64,000 bases of DNA. Source: Datnioides undecimradiatus. Lineage: Eukaryota; Chordata; Actinopteri; Lobotiformes; Datnioididae. Location of the stretch: the NCBI GenBank assembly GCA_008933995.1, contig WARS01000016.1, positions 6,300,215 to 6,364,214 of the forward strand, read 5' to 3'. A program made the translations under genes and the position numbers. The stretch's first letter is position 1. Every line of letters begins with the position of its first letter. The notes beneath the pieces were generated by a model. The model ran no database searches and was not told the origin of the DNA. It saw only the letters and a program-made list of their open reading frames with translations. Below are positions 1-12,642 of the stretch, piece after piece.

Positions 1-2457
1 AAGTGTGGGGAAGCTGTGGCATTTCGTGTAGCGACTGTCCTCACAGTGAGGGGCAAAAGTCATAGTCGAGGTACAACAAAAGGGGTGTGAAAGGTATTAA
101 TAATGCAATCCAGATCATGTAATGGATACGTTGAAAAAGACAGGGCGGGCGGAAACCTGCGCACTCATTCTGTCATTTCAGAGATGTGGTGTGGCAGGAA
201 GCTGTACATTCGTCACACACACACACACACACTCTTCTTCTTCTGTCTGAATGATGAGATTCAAACCGAAACAAATCAGTATCATTTAAAACGTAGCTAT
301 CCTAGCTGTCAGAGGGGGACACATGGTAGCATGGTACACTCAGCTCACACGATGACAACGCATCCTGAAAAAACGGGAAATGAAAAGTGCATCGACGCCA
401 TTAGATTCTCTATCAATACAACCAGTTAATATCACAATGACTTTTTACTATTTAATGTATTTACACAAGATGATCTTCATTTTCAGTGTTCTCTCTTTTA
501 AGTACACTTGAATATAAAATGAAATTTAGAGCTTCATCAAGCACACGCAGTCCTTCCACTCGCATGACAAACGACAAAAGAGACGAGCACGTCGACAGAA
601 TCCAGTTTTTGCAGTTTTAGCTCTCGCTTCACGTGTTCCGTTTCGTGCCGCGCCTATACGCACCGAGGCACTCTTATTGCTGTCTGTTAAAAGTCTACAC
701 GCGCAACACACGGAGACTGAAATAACCTAAGATTAAAGCTATGATCAATCAATCTGAAGGAAACTGCGGTGGGCGAAAACATTCTTCTCGCATTTCCCTT
801 CGCTAAACATCAAGCCAGCTGACGGGAGCACGCGGCTCAGTGACGACTCGAAGCACAGCACTGCTGCTCTTAAATCAGCTGTTCAGATGGTGAGCCTCAA
901 CGCTTACCTTGAAAACAGAGCTGACTACCCGGTTGACCCAAGTATTAGAAAGAGCACAAACTTCAGGCATGAAAGTACCCATCAGAAGTGTAATTTACTG
1001 TACTTGGGTGGGGAATCGCATAACTCTTTATCTGAGCCATTAGGGTTCGAAATATGATTTAAGTGTAAGAGGCCCTTACTCAGCAAAATTCTGTAAAGAG
1101 CAACTTAACAGCCGGTTTAGTTTGAGCCCTCCCTCTTTGCAAATTTAAAAAAAACCATATCCACCACCCATCCTATGTGTCCGGGAGTACGTGAACGTAT
1201 GCATTTATTATTCATATTCAATTTTTCACAGGTTAGTGTTTGTGTGATAAAAATGAAGTAAAGTAAAAACAGTCCTCTGAATGTCTGTCCACTGCACCGC
1301 TGCTGAAAACGGGGCCGTTGGTATTTTCATGCTTGATATTTTCGGCGGCACTTGCACAAATTCGTTTGGTACCGCTGTTTCAGTTCTTGTGGTAGTCTTC
1401 AATATGTTATTTTGTTAAATAAAGAACAGATATTGTAATCAAAATGAAAACGCTACAGACAGAAATGTCATTTTTCCTCCTCGATAAAAAAAATAATAGA
1501 AAAAAGATGAAATTTCATCCTCGTATAGTGAAAAAAGGATTTTAAAAAAATTATAAATGAAGCCAAGAATGAAGTCGTAAAGGACGCTGCAGATTTTCAG
1601 ATGACCAAACCAGGACTCTGTGTATATATGATTAGTGAATAATCATAATGAACTACTTTCACAACTATTATGTATTTCACAGGGGGGTTGGTGGTTGGGG
1701 GTTTACAGACAGTTTGTGAGATGGACTAGTTGACTGCAAAAGTGAGAAAAAAAAGAAAAAGGCTAATATGTTGATATTGTTCTTGTTTCACTTCAGGGAA
1801 TAAAGTAGCACCGCAAATCACAATAAAATCAAAGGCAAACTTCACATTTTATACCTGCCAAAACCTGCCATATCGTTGAAATATGCCATTGATAACTTCA
1901 TTTAGAAACAGTGTAATGAAAGCAACTGGTATGATGAACTATTAGAAAAGGTGGGTGTGATTAATCTTTTAGTTACAACGGTGCTTTGCGGAGGAAGCAT
2001 GATCACAATCAGGAGCGCGCAGCAAAAATAAACAAATGACATGTTTCGCAATCGCTGTCTCACTCTGTCTAAGCAAACCACGTACATTGTAACGTGTTAT
2101 CTGAACGATGCCTGTAGAAGAAGAAACCAGAACAACCTGTCGCCAAATCAAAGGCTCTACCAAGGAACCAAATGTCAAACCAAGAGAACCAAGACCAAGA
2201 GAAACGTAAGTGTTGGTGCTGCAGTGAGAGGGATTTCTGAACACTAATCAGCTGCAGTGTTACAACAACGCTACAATGTGCATTGTGTCTATGTTAAGGG
2301 TGAAGTCCTGAGCTGGGAAAGGGGGAGCTGAGTGGGGGGGGGGTCAGTTAAAAACTGCAATCATTGAAGATAAGCTTGATGTCAGGCTTGATTCCCTGCT
2401 TTAGGCCGCCTCTTACCGCCCTCTTGTTTGTACACTACTGTGCAAAACAGGCTGTGC
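1..2457. other. osbp 3' flank and 3'UTR; no other gene seen
   Basis: No frame here resembles a known protein, and the short open frames look fortuitous. The part next to 2458 should be the osbp 3' untranslated region, since that gene is read leftwards. A minus-strand AATAAA lies at 1204-1209 and would give a 3'UTR of about 1.25 kb, but no cleavage-site evidence is visible. A CA microsatellite lies at 214-232. The rest is AT-rich and unassigned. Confidence 0.5.
214..232. repeat. (CA)n microsatellite
   Basis: About nine uninterrupted CA units. No associated function is visible. Confidence 0.9.
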
Positions 2458-3396
2458 TTAGAAGATGTCAGGACACACGTCCCAGTTGCCCTGTTCCTTC
2501 GCCTCCCAGTAACCGCCCTTGTAGACGTGCAAGGTCTCGCCGGATACGGGGTCGTCCAACTTCTCAAACCACAGCGCTTGATAGTTGTCTTGATGGGCGC
2601 CTATAGGGAAAGAAAGGTAATATTTCACTGAGAAGAAGCTTTAGAGGGACCTGGGGTGAGAGTTAGAAAGACCACACATCATACTTAAATATGCTTGCAG
2701 AACGACTGAACGTTAGAGATTTCGTACTCTCCCGATCAAATGGTCTTCAAATTCACAGTATACGAACTAAAAACAACACACTGGAGGGGAGCTACAGAAA
2801 GGAACGCCTGCGTCAGGGGACATGTGGTGGGGATCAGGCTCAAAACCCATGCCCCAACTGCCCAGGATCACTGGATCAACGACAGACAAAGTGCTTCTCT
2901 GCTATTCAAGTACCAGACTTGTGCCATTCTACAGTGAGCTACAGTCTTCTCTAAGGTTTCTTTAAAGACTACAGACACAGATCTAAATGATAAAAGTAGG
3001 GAATTAAACGGGGGATAATGGAGGGCAACACTGATGTTACTTGCTTTTGACTTGAGCTCCGTAAGGACCTTCCTTGCCTTCCACTAGGAAAGAACAAGTT
3101 GCAAAGGATGTAAAGAGGAAATGGTGGAAGACGAATAAAGGGTTCCTTAATCTAGATTAAACCACTCTACTTGTATTTTGGAATATTTCACGTGTCGTGT
3201 CGTGATCTGAATACTTGCTTTGGTAAGCGGGGAGCGATGGTCCATAGGGGGCTGAAAATAGAACAACTGGGGATGAATCTTTGAGAGTTTAAATGTGAAA
3301 CGCTGGGTATGATCTGAGGATCTGAGAAGAAATGTAAGGAGCTACTTGCATGCAACAGGTGTATGAGGGGGAGAGTCCTCTGTGTCAGCTGAACAC

Positions 3397-3431
<35 letters not shown>

Positions 3432-6400
3432 AAAGATGTGAATCCAAACTCAAACCAAAAAAATCCAAAACAAATCTCTAGTTTAGTTTTAGAAGTGCTG
3501 TGTGTAGCATTTCTCAGAACGCGGGCTCGTCACAATATAAATATATATTTTTATTATAAAACAAAAGTCGGGACAAGTTTTGACCCTTAACTCATCCGTC
3601 ACTTCCCGTCACAGAGAGGATCTTTGCTTTCGTGACGTTCCTGTCTGCTGTAAATCCCCAAAAACTTACTGGTGGTTTCCAGTTTTGTCTACAAATCCTC
3701 TCGGTGCTAGTGGAGTCATGCTGGTATTGAGTTACGCACTAGCGGTCACTAGCACTGAGAACCAAGCCTCCCTTGGATATACTGGAATCATTTGTCCCTC
3801 GCTGCTCTGTTAAAATGCTACACAAAGCACCTTTTTAAGAACATATCATGTCAAGCCTTGAAGTGATACTTGCTTTCAACTGAAACCTCACTTGCTTCTG
3901 TGCCAGTCTCGCCTGCATCAGCTAAACGGAACAGAAGTGGATGAAGGAATGGGAAAAGGTGAACGAGGTGTTTGTGAGGTGAGACACTTGGCGCCTTCCA
4001 CGCAACCATTTTGAACATGTGGGTTGTTTTGCGTCTACAGTTAATCGACGGTGGGAAAAGACTGAGAGAAAGAGTACTTGCTTTTCAAAGGTGAATCATT
4101 GAGTGAATCCTCAGTGACAGCTTAGGAATGGGACAGAGACAAGCGGACAAGGTAACCCAAGACAGACAAAGCGGACAAAAATGATGAATGGACAGAAAAA
4201 CAGTGGACAGAAGAACAAGACAAAGAGACAAAACTCTAAAACAGAACCCATTGTGTCTTTTTTACCTTCCTCTGGAGAGCTGGCTGCTTTCACGGCCTCC
4301 CTCTCCCTCTCTCGACGTGTGGTGCGCTGCTTCTCTTCTAGCCGCTGTTTCTCCGCGTTAGCCTCATCCCAGCGCCCGTCCTCCATTAACCGCTGGTCAG
4401 GGCGGCGCCGGCTGTCTGTCGGCGCCACTCCCTCCTCTGGTTCATTAAGCGTCAGGGCCAGCGAGGAGAAGAAGTACATGCTCTCCGCTCCCTCTCTGCA
4501 AAAAGTCAGCACCACAAAAGGCTCAGAGGCAAAGCACGGCTCCAGCAGCTTACAGGGTGCAGAGGCTGCCCTCGCTCTGAAGCTTCTGTTGTTTAAAGAG
4601 CAAATCGCCTCTAAAACACAAACTTACGGCAAAGGGTTCTTTGTCCAGATTTCTTTGGCTTTGAGGGTCTGATAGACAGTCTTCTGTTTGCCTTCAGTGC
4701 CGTTCTCGCCTTTGCTGCTCTGCATTACCCTGGAGAACTCCATCTTCTCATCCCAGGTTCCTGAAAGCACGTAATGAGCCTTCCCGTCCTTATCCGTTAC
4801 TACTCCTGTCACCTGCGAGGAGCGACACAGCCTCCAGCTCAGAGTGTAATCACGCGGCCCACAGGTATTCACGTTCACACAATTACACATAACAGCTCTG
4901 CATCAGTAAGAGATAATTAGGGGACACCTATATGACAGTGTCGATAAACATCATGAAAGTAACCTTTATGTTGGAAAATAGATATAGAGTTGTATCGCTC
5001 TGGACCGTAAGACACGGCCAAGCCCACCTTTCTCGGGACGTCTCTGGAGAAGTAGCTGTACGGGGCAAACTTGAGGTGGCAGCGGTCTCCTGTCCTGTGG
5101 TTCACCACATCTATCTCGCCTGACTGGAGGGGGACGAAGGAAAGACACAACATGCCATGAGGGCTTGAAGGATAAACAACAACGACAACAAAGAAACACT
5201 AACCAAAGCGCCATTTAAAGACATTTACCTGGTCGATCCACAATTTTCCAACAATGATGTTATGCACTGTCGTAGTCACTTTCTTCCAAGAGTAGTGATT
5301 GTTGCTCTTGTCAAATATACACTGGATAGAACCTGAGGATAGAGGGCGGATGATATCACATGTGGAAGTTATAAAAACAGTGGGACCTTCGGGCTTGTGT
5401 TTTGGTATGGACACACTCACCCAAAGGCATGATGGAGAGGTATTTTCCTCTGAACTTGCTGGCCAGGGTAATTTCTTGTCTGAGAGTCCAGCCCTTTTCA
5501 GAAATGGCGTGGTGAGCTGCAGCCGGTGGGTGGTGGCTCACCTGAGAAGAGGTGAGAGGGGAGAAGGCAGGAAAGCTAAGTCAAGACCTGACCATCGCAG
5601 CTATGCAATGGGCACACTGTTCAACTGAACGAACGTAAACATAAACGTACTTGCTGCGTTGTCTTTCACATACCTGTTCGCAGAGCGAGCGGTAGCCGCA
5701 CTCTTTGAGCCGATCCAGCTCAAAGGTTTCTCCCAGCAGAGGATTGAAGGGTTTTCCTGTGCGGTGGACAGTGGTGGAGTAGGAAGAGACGGTGAAAGCG
5801 GCCACATAACACATCTGCTCCAGAGAGCTCTGACATTTAGCAGCCTTATCCAGCAGCTCGTAGTACTCCAGGTCTTCAGATAGACGTTGCAGCATTGAGA
5901 GCGGCTCGTTGAAATTCACCTAGAACGTGCAAAGTAACAGGGAGAAGAAGTTTGATTGGTTTCGATTGATCTTACAAGAAAAAAGATACTAACGAGAGGG
6001 GATGTATCTTACAGGCATCGGTATCTTTGAGAGCTCCTTTCCAATACAGTTCTTCATGATGCTCCACAGATTGAGGTAATAGTTGGGCTTGTCGGGGATA
6101 CGAGTCCGTCTTTGTCTAACTGGCTCGAGCTCAAGGGGCTGCGGAGACTCTGGATTTGATGCCAAAGACAGTTCATCAAACTGAAAGAAGAGAAGGGAAA
6201 GAGCCTTAAGGGTCATGTGACTGTGGGGTGTTGACAAGCAGAGGAGACGACAAGTTGATACAAATCTGAGCTTGCCGGCAAAAATGAAGTTGAACACACA
6301 TTTACCGACTGATCGTCCATTCCGATCTCACTGCTGAAGCCGCTGACGTTGCTGCCAGATCTCCTGGTGGGCGAGAAACCGTGAGATTTAAAAGAAAACA

Positions 6401-8179
6401 GTGCCCAAGGAGAGAGGAAAAACAAACAACAAAACAAAACAAAAAGGAAAATGTAATCACTGACAATTAGAAGGACTACGCTGCTAATAACCTGTGATAC
6501 TTGGGGTCAGCAGGGACAGTGATGAACTCTGCCGGGTCTTCCATAGCATCAAAGAACTCATTGTCATCGTCCTCGTCACTGGCATCACCTTTTCCTGATA
6601 CGCCACCTCAAGTGAAAAGAGACATTTCGTCAGTTTCGATTGGTGCAGGTTTGTGGACTGGCACCCGTGCTTTAAGTGACACCAAGGGTGCAAAGACAGA
6701 CGCTCGGGTGGGGATGAGAGCCTCACCTTTGTTACCTAAGGCGGGATTGCTGAATGAAGGCGGCAGAACTGTAGCTCCTCTGAAAGCTCGTTCCAAGTGG
6801 TTGTGCTGTTTGGCCAGCTGCTCCAGAGTCTCCTCCAGACGTATCCGCTGGTCTCTTTCAACCTGTAAGGCCTTCTGCCAGCGCTTGCTGTGATTCTGGG
6901 CCAGGGAGAGGAAGTCTCTACACGCCTTGGGGAGCATGCAAAAACAAGAAGAATAGTTCAGCAAGACAGCAAGAACCCTGCTGTGCACTAATTAATTGGG
7001 TGACTTACATTGATCATGGCGTTAGAGGTGATTCTGAAGAGTGTGGCTCTCTCTGTGACTTGTCTGATCTTCTCCCCCATGTCCCCTCCGACACGAATTC
7101 CCTCCAGCTCTGACAAAGACCTGTGTGAGTGGAATAAATGAGTGAGGGAACAAACAAACAAACAGGCAAACAAAATAAACTAATTACCAACATCCTTCCT
7201 GTTTTTTCCGGAAGTAATGAAAGATCTCAGCCTGACAGCTGATACCTTTGAAGGGCAGACCCGTGCTTGACAATCAGATCGTTGCAGGTGGTGAGGTCTT
7301 CCACCTTGCTGTTTAGTGTGCGTAGTGTGGACTGGACCTCTGAGTTACGGCAGCTTCCACCCTGCCCTGAGCTGGGGGGCACTGCAGGGCAATCGTCACC
7401 GGAGTCGTCTGAGTGAACAGGGAGGATAATATGGACAAAAACAAAGAAGAAGAAGAAGATTAGCCAGTTTAATATTCCGCCTCCTGCATTCTCCAACATA
7501 TTTGTTTCCCTTCTCACCAGATTCAGCCTGCATGCGGACGGCCTTGGCTTTGGCCAGCTCCAGAGCAGTGATCCACCGCTGGCGCTCAACTTCTGAGTTG
7601 GCCTTAAGGTGGTAGGTCTGCGCCCCTCCATTGGAAATGATAAAATTGCACGAGTCCTCCACAGCAATATTGGCTGTGGCCAAGTTAATGGTGCCTCGGC
7701 ATGTGTGACCCATCTCTGCCTGGGTCCTGGAGACAAACGGGATGAAGAACAGACAAAGACGGAGTTTAGAATGAGAAATGTTACTTTTTGTAATGTTTGC
7801 TTAGAATTGTGCATATATTGCTATTTTAGTACTATTTAGTTATTTTGAGTGAAATGCCCATTGCAAGCAACATTAAAAACACTGTGTTAATAGCTAAGAA
7901 CACTGTAGTTTTCTATTCTACAGTGTCAGCCCTGTTAGGAACACCCCTTGTGTGCCATGCCCTTTCCCCACTACCCTGACTCTCTGTTGATGCAGGGAAA
8001 ACTTTGTAAATTCATCACAAACTCAGTCACATACATGCAGCTTACCTGTAGTAAGACAGCAGTCCATTGCTCAGAACAAACCAGCGTCTCTGGTATCCTT
8101 TAATGTAGTTAGTCCATTTGAAGAGCCAACCCTTGTACGTGTCTCCAGGGGTTGGAGTAGGGGGTTTAGGCTCCGACAT
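2458..8179 (-). CDS. osbp: Oxysterol-binding protein (OSBP), 15 coding exons, 756 aa
   Basis: OSBP exchanges sterol for PI4P at ER-Golgi/TGN contacts. Coding exons in transcript order: 8046-8179, 7518-7726, 7246-7408, 7009-7120, 6727-6925, 6492-6594, 6306-6363, 6013-6180, 5674-5919, 5421-5541, 5229-5332, 5028-5123, 4628-4812, 4266-4495, 2458-2600. All junctions are GT-AG and the 2271-nt sum is in frame. The PH domain is at about residues 14-107 ([20 protein letters not shown]). A coiled-coil region follows, then a FFAT motif (EFFDAME, about 284-290) for binding VAP. The ligand domain runs from about 354 to the end, with the family fingerprint EQVSHHPP at 463-470; the protein ends CPDIF. An in-frame TAA 36 nt upstream supports the ATG at 8177-8179. 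The long Gly/Ala-rich N-terminus of mammalian OSBP is missing. The PH domain and linker favour OSBP over its paralogue OSBP2, though part of the ligand domain looks OSBP2-like. Confidence 0.94.
3400..3427. repeat. (CA)n microsatellite in the last osbp intron
   Basis: About fourteen CA units followed by an A run. It lies in the 1.66-kb intron (2601-4265) before the terminal osbp coding exon, the longest intron of the gene. Nothing else is recognised in that intron. Confidence 0.9.
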
Positions 8180-10323
8180 CACAGCGACAGCTTGTGATTT
8201 CACTGGGTGAAGTTAGAGCCTGTGGAGACAAGGTGATTAAGATTTACACTGATATTTCATTACTGATCGTGCATCATGCAGTCTTGGTTACTACACACAT
8301 TGGCATCGTAGAGTAAATTGGCTCATTAATGTCAACATTTTGAACTAGATCTTTATTTTAATTCATTATTTTAATGTGATGTAAATTCATGTACTATTCG
8401 CATCACCTTACCTGTATGAAGTTAAACCTTCTAGTCTTGTAAATGAAAAGAAAGACTGTTTACATCAACATAAACTAATCTACGCAAAACTACGAAGTAA
8501 ATGGCAACATGCTGATTAGCTTTTCTGAATACTCCATTTAAGTGGAGACAGTGAATTGACACATCAACACTAACCTCCCAATGTTGGCTGCAAGTAGACG
8601 AAATGACGTCACACCGTTATGTGAATGAATGGTGGCTGGTTCACATATGACAGTATCGTTTAACGATAATAACAGCTGTGGATGTTAGCTAAGTAGAGCC
8701 GTCAAAGCTCCGTCAAAGAGTCGACGATCAGCACACAGCTTTCTAAAATGTTGTGGTGCAAACTACAACACAGCAAAACAGTATAGCGCTGACAAGACTC
8801 CTACATTATTAATCTGTTTAGCTAACATTTAACGTTTCTGCACTGAAGCGACTACCGATCACAGTCTTATCTTAACCCACTTTTTATTTTCCAGGATGAC
8901 AGACAAGTTGCCGAGACAGCCCAGAAACTGTGAGGCACTTCCAGGAACAAGAAGCCAATTCCAAACATCAAAGCTACTTAAAACTGTGTCCGCCGCTAAG
9001 CTCGCTGCTAGCTAAACAACAGGAAGCTGTCAAAGAGCCGGACACGTCACAGACGATGCTAACTATTAAATTCAACGATGCAACTCTCGATTACTTCATC
9101 CAATATTACCAGTGACACTAGGACGTGACTGTAATTACCTCTTACTCTTACCTTGTAAGACTTTTGCCATGAATAGTTTGCATGTCGTATTGAATGAAGC
9201 GCTGTTAGCTCGCTAGCGTTAGCTTTGCTAACTACTTTCATGGATGTATTAAGGAGAACGACTACTTGGCTACAGGTTGTGCAACAGCAGAGTGTCCGTT
9301 GGGTCCCATCGATGTTCAGCGGTAGTTCCGCTGGACGCCTGCGTCAAACTACTTTTTCTATCACGTAAAACCTTGATATTTGGCAATCTAAACGTGTAAA
9401 TAAATCAGCAATTTTACCACTGTTACTTAAAGGTAAACACTTCTTTATGTTTAGGTTACGGTTTAATTTTCTGATGATACTAATAATACTACTGCAGATA
9501 ATATTAATAATGAAATTGATATGGTCACCCTGCACATTCAGTCACCAGTGCTACTTGCCTTTCTGCCTGTCTTCTCAATTTTGGACAGAGTTGATGTAAA
9601 AATGTATGTATCAGTCAACTTTCATAATGTAGAGTTATCGCTCATTTGAAAAGGCCAACAAGTACATTAGTGAATATTATTTTTACAGCATTATAATTTG
9701 CTCACTTCCTGTTGACTTACATAGACTTTGTGCAGTAATGTTTGCCTTTAACAGATGTGGTGAAAACACTTAGAAACGTTACTTTTGATTTGTTCAGGAA
9801 GAAGCCTCATCAAAGCTTTAATTTTTGCAGTATTTTATTGACATTGTCATTTAAGATCTGTTGTAAAACAAAATTATCTGAGGCTAAATGAAATGAATGC
9901 ATGACAATCTACTTTTGCAAATTCCAGAACACAAATGCATGCATGGATTTTAACTTTTAATAAATGCTGCCCCTTGCTTATTACCTGGTAATAACCACAA
10001 GCCACAATGTATTAAACAGACAAACTAAAAACTGACATGACTGATGTTACATGACAAAGAAAGCTCATTAAAACAGTATTCTTCTCTTTCAAGTAGTTAC
10101 CTCCTGAGTTAGTCTTCACCATGGCCATTTGTAACGCAGAAAAAAACTCCAAATACATTTCTGTCATCTGTATTCATTTTATTTGACAATTCTTTACTAG
10201 AACAAACAAGCTTGTATGGAGTAAGCATTAAATCAGAGCAGTTACTTTCCTTAAAACATCCTGTGTGTATGTGTCAGTGTATATTTGTGTCTGTGTGTGG
10301 GGTAATTCACTCTTCCCGCAAAC
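8180..10323. other. osbp 5' region and sart1 3' flank
   Basis: osbp and sart1 are both read leftwards, so this stretch holds the osbp leader and promoter and the sart1 3'UTR. On the minus strand an acceptor-like CACAG ends just before 8219, so the start codon probably lies in a second exon. Good donor matches upstream (minus strand, at 8411-8410 and near 9151) suggest non-coding osbp exons but are unproven. Around 8640-9240 the words GTTAGC, GCTAGC and GCTAAC recur, as they do near sart1/pcm1. No coding exon is recognised. Confidence 0.45.
10178..10183 (-). terminator. Candidate sart1 polyadenylation signal
   Basis: AATAAA on the minus strand, about 140 nt beyond the sart1 stop codon. Another match lies farther down near 9835. 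Which one is used cannot be told from sequence. Confidence 0.45.
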
Positions 10324-12642
10324 TTATTTGGTAATGGTGTTTGCGTTCATGCTTTTCCCACTCCCACTAAGCACAATGTATGGTGTTTTCTGGGATTTCT
10401 GCTTCTCTTGAAGCAAAGCCACCGTCCCTAGTGGAGTATCACTGCTGCTCATCTTCTTCAGCAGCGCCTCGTCCTCCAGCTTCTTCATCCTCTTCTCCGT
10501 CTTCATCTTCCCGGACCCCTTCCCGTGGAATCGATGAGAAAGTTGCCTGAAGGCTTCTTTAGGAGTGAGTTTCCGCCCAGACTCGTCCACATACTCAATC
10601 TTGACCTCGGGCTTATAGCCATCCTTTTCCTTGAAGTCTTGAGTGAAGCCTCTGTATTCTTCACGGCGACTGTACTTGTCATCAAAGCCCATCTTGTCCT
10701 CAATGCAATAGTTGTCATTGGGCAAGGCGCCTTTTGGTGCTCTGACGCGGGCTACCTTCTGCATTTGAGTGTCCAAAAGACCTTTGTTCTTGCACAACAG
10801 CAAGGCTGCAGCAAGACCAGAGTTCACAATGGGCTCTTCATCCAAAATGGTGGCAGATGCTGTGGAGAAATCTGGTTGTTTCTGCTCTTCGTCTAGGTTT
10901 ACTGTGCTCCATCCGACATTCTCATCCATCTCTGAGTCTGAATGTGCAGCATCATCTTTCTCGTCTTCCTTTTCAAAGTCCATAATTTCTTCCTGGTCCT
11001 CCCTGTTGCCTGACAGTCCATAGGTAGGAATATCACCCAGAGTTCTGCAGAACTCTGAGGTGGCATTAAAAACAATGTTGTTCCTCCTCTCGGGATCATT
11101 GTCATTGTCGCCTGTACTGAGCACTTTAACCTGTTCCGCCACCTTCTCTCCAGAGTCTTTAAGAAGCCGCTTTTGCTTCAACTTCCTCTGCTTCTCCAGT
11201 TGTTTCTGTAGCTCCTGCTCTGCCTCATCCTCCTCAAGCACAGCTGGCTCGGGTGGTGTGAAGTCTTCCTCGTCGCTTATGTCCATTTCCGCCATCCTGA
11301 TGTCATCAGACATTTGGGGGATCTCTTCTGGCACACTGCTCTCTTCCTTTACTTCCTCGCCGTCTTCATCCGGCTGTTTGCGGCCGCGGCCACGTGTTCT
11401 GGAGCCAAAGTCAGAGCTGCGAGTGTCATCAAGCTGAAGTTCATCTGCAACGCTCAGCTTCTCCTTCTTCCTGATCTTCTTCACACGCCGCTTTGTCTTT
11501 TTGAAGCCCACCATTTCCTGAGGGGTGTAATACTCTGAGGCGATAGTGAGAGCGGGCATCTCCAAGGACTGGGCTTGATTGCGTAGAGCCTCTCTCATGG
11601 CCTGAAGCTCCCGCTCTCGCTCCCCATCAGCAAAGCCCCCTGTGCTCAACCGGAAACTCTTCTTCTTTTCACCCTCAATTTCCTCATCATACTTTGACAG
11701 TACAGAGCGAGACTTAAAGGTAACCATGTCGTCCACACTCTCCTCCTCTTCGTAGGGCTTGTAATCCGGCCTTTTCTTTTTTAACTCCACATTCTTTTCA
11801 GCCTTTTCTTTGTCCACCAGTCCCACATTTATGAGCACGTCTTCCTCCTCTTCAAGAACACCTTTGTCCTGTAGAGTCAGGATGACAGTCTGGCCCTCAC
11901 CGAAGGAATCCACTTTGTGCTGCACTTTAAGTCCCTTAAGATCTTGAGATGTGTAGGAATCCTTTTTGCTCTGCGCAAACTCCTCCTCAACCAGACTGCT
12001 GACGCCAAACTCCTCATCCATCTCTTCCAGGAGTTTGGCTCGCTTCTCTGCCATTTCTTTTTCTTTTGCCAGCTTTCTGCTTCTCTCAACCCAAGCAGAT
12101 GTGTCATCCAGCCAATCATCCTCCGCTAAGGTCTTGACCTTTCCCAGTTTCTGGTTCTGGATGCGTTTTTCTTTCATAGCGGCCAGCTTCTCTCTCATCT
12201 CTTTCTGCTGCTGGATGACAATGGGGTTGATGGTCTCTGCCACCATTGGTTCCTCTTTGGTCCCGAGCTCTTTCTTGGTCTCATTTAATTCCAGAGGTTT
12301 CAGACCTAGCTTAGCTCTCAGTTTGTTTGTCTCCTCAATGCTGAGAGAGGCATCTCCACTTGCAGACTGAGGTGCCACTTCTGTATTGCTTTCTTCATAT
12401 CCAACATCAACTTTCTCCTTCTTCACTCGTGGCTCCCCGCTGCTCCTTTCACCTTTGCTCCGGCTTTCCCGTCCGCTTCTTTCCCTGGACCTGGAGCGTT
12501 TTCGCTTCTCTTTGTCCCGAGTCCCATCCCGATCTGAAGCGTCTCTGTCACGCTCCTTGTGGCGGTGTTTCTTATGTTCGCGACGGCGCTCTTCAGTGTC
12601 TTTGTCGCGGCTCTTCTCCTTGTGTTTCTTGGACGACCCCAT
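10324..12642 (-). CDS. sart1: SART1/Snu66, U4/U6.U5 tri-snRNP protein, 772 aa, intronless
   Basis: SART1 (yeast Snu66) helps hold the U4/U6.U5 tri-snRNP together and acts in spliceosome activation in the nucleus. One frame runs from ATG to stop without interruption. It starts MGSSKKHKEK and ends GKSMNANTITK, both matching human SART1 (800 aa). The N-terminus (about 5-75) is rich in Lys, Arg, Ser and Asp/Glu, an RS-like tail. A Hub1-binding HIND motif lies at about 99-118 (SIEETNKLRAKLGLKPL). Charged helical, coiled-coil-prone segments fill the middle, and the C-terminal 200 residues are almost identical to mammals. The mammalian gene is split into many exons, so an intact intronless copy suggests an old retrogene that may have replaced the parent. 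No poly(A) tract or target-site duplication was recognised. The frame is intact and conserved at both ends, so it is probably functional. Confidence 0.96.
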   Translation of the reverse strand: MGSSKKHKEKSRDKDTEERRREHKKHRHKERDRDASDRDGTRDKEKRKRSRSRERSGRESRSKGERSSGEPRVKKEKVDVGYEESNTEVAPQSASGDASLSIEETNKLRAKLGLKPLELNETKKELGTKEEPMVAETINPIVIQQQKEMREKLAAMKEKRIQNQKLGKVKTLAEDDWLDDTSAWVERSRKLAKEKEMAEKRAKLLEEMDEEFGVSSLVEEEFAQSKKDSYTSQDLKGLKVQHKVDSFGEGQTVILTLQDKGVLEEEEDVLINVGLVDKEKAEKNVELKKKRPDYKPYEEEESVDDMVTFKSRSVLSKYDEEIEGEKKKSFRLSTGGFADGERERELQAMREALRNQAQSLEMPALTIASEYYTPQEMVGFKKTKRRVKKIRKKEKLSVADELQLDDTRSSDFGSRTRGRGRKQPDEDGEEVKEESSVPEEIPQMSDDIRMAEMDISDEEDFTPPEPAVLEEDEAEQELQKQLEKQRKLKQKRLLKDSGEKVAEQVKVLSTGDNDNDPERRNNIVFNATSEFCRTLGDIPTYGLSGNREDQEEIMDFEKEDEKDDAAHSDSEMDENVGWSTVNLDEEQKQPDFSTASATILDEEPIVNSGLAAALLLCKNKGLLDTQMQKVARVRAPKGALPNDNYCIEDKMGFDDKYSRREEYRGFTQDFKEKDGYKPEVKIEYVDESGRKLTPKEAFRQLSHRFHGKGSGKMKTEKRMKKLEDEALLKKMSSSDTPLGTVALLQEKQKSQKTPYIVLSGSGKSMNANTITK

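Noticed and set aside
103..429. 108-codon open frame on the plus strand
   Set aside because: It crosses the CA microsatellite, resembles no known protein and lies in the probable 3' flank of osbp.
4181..4672. 163-codon plus-strand frame
   Set aside because: It is antisense to osbp exons 13 and 14 and the surrounding intron, with no independent similarity.
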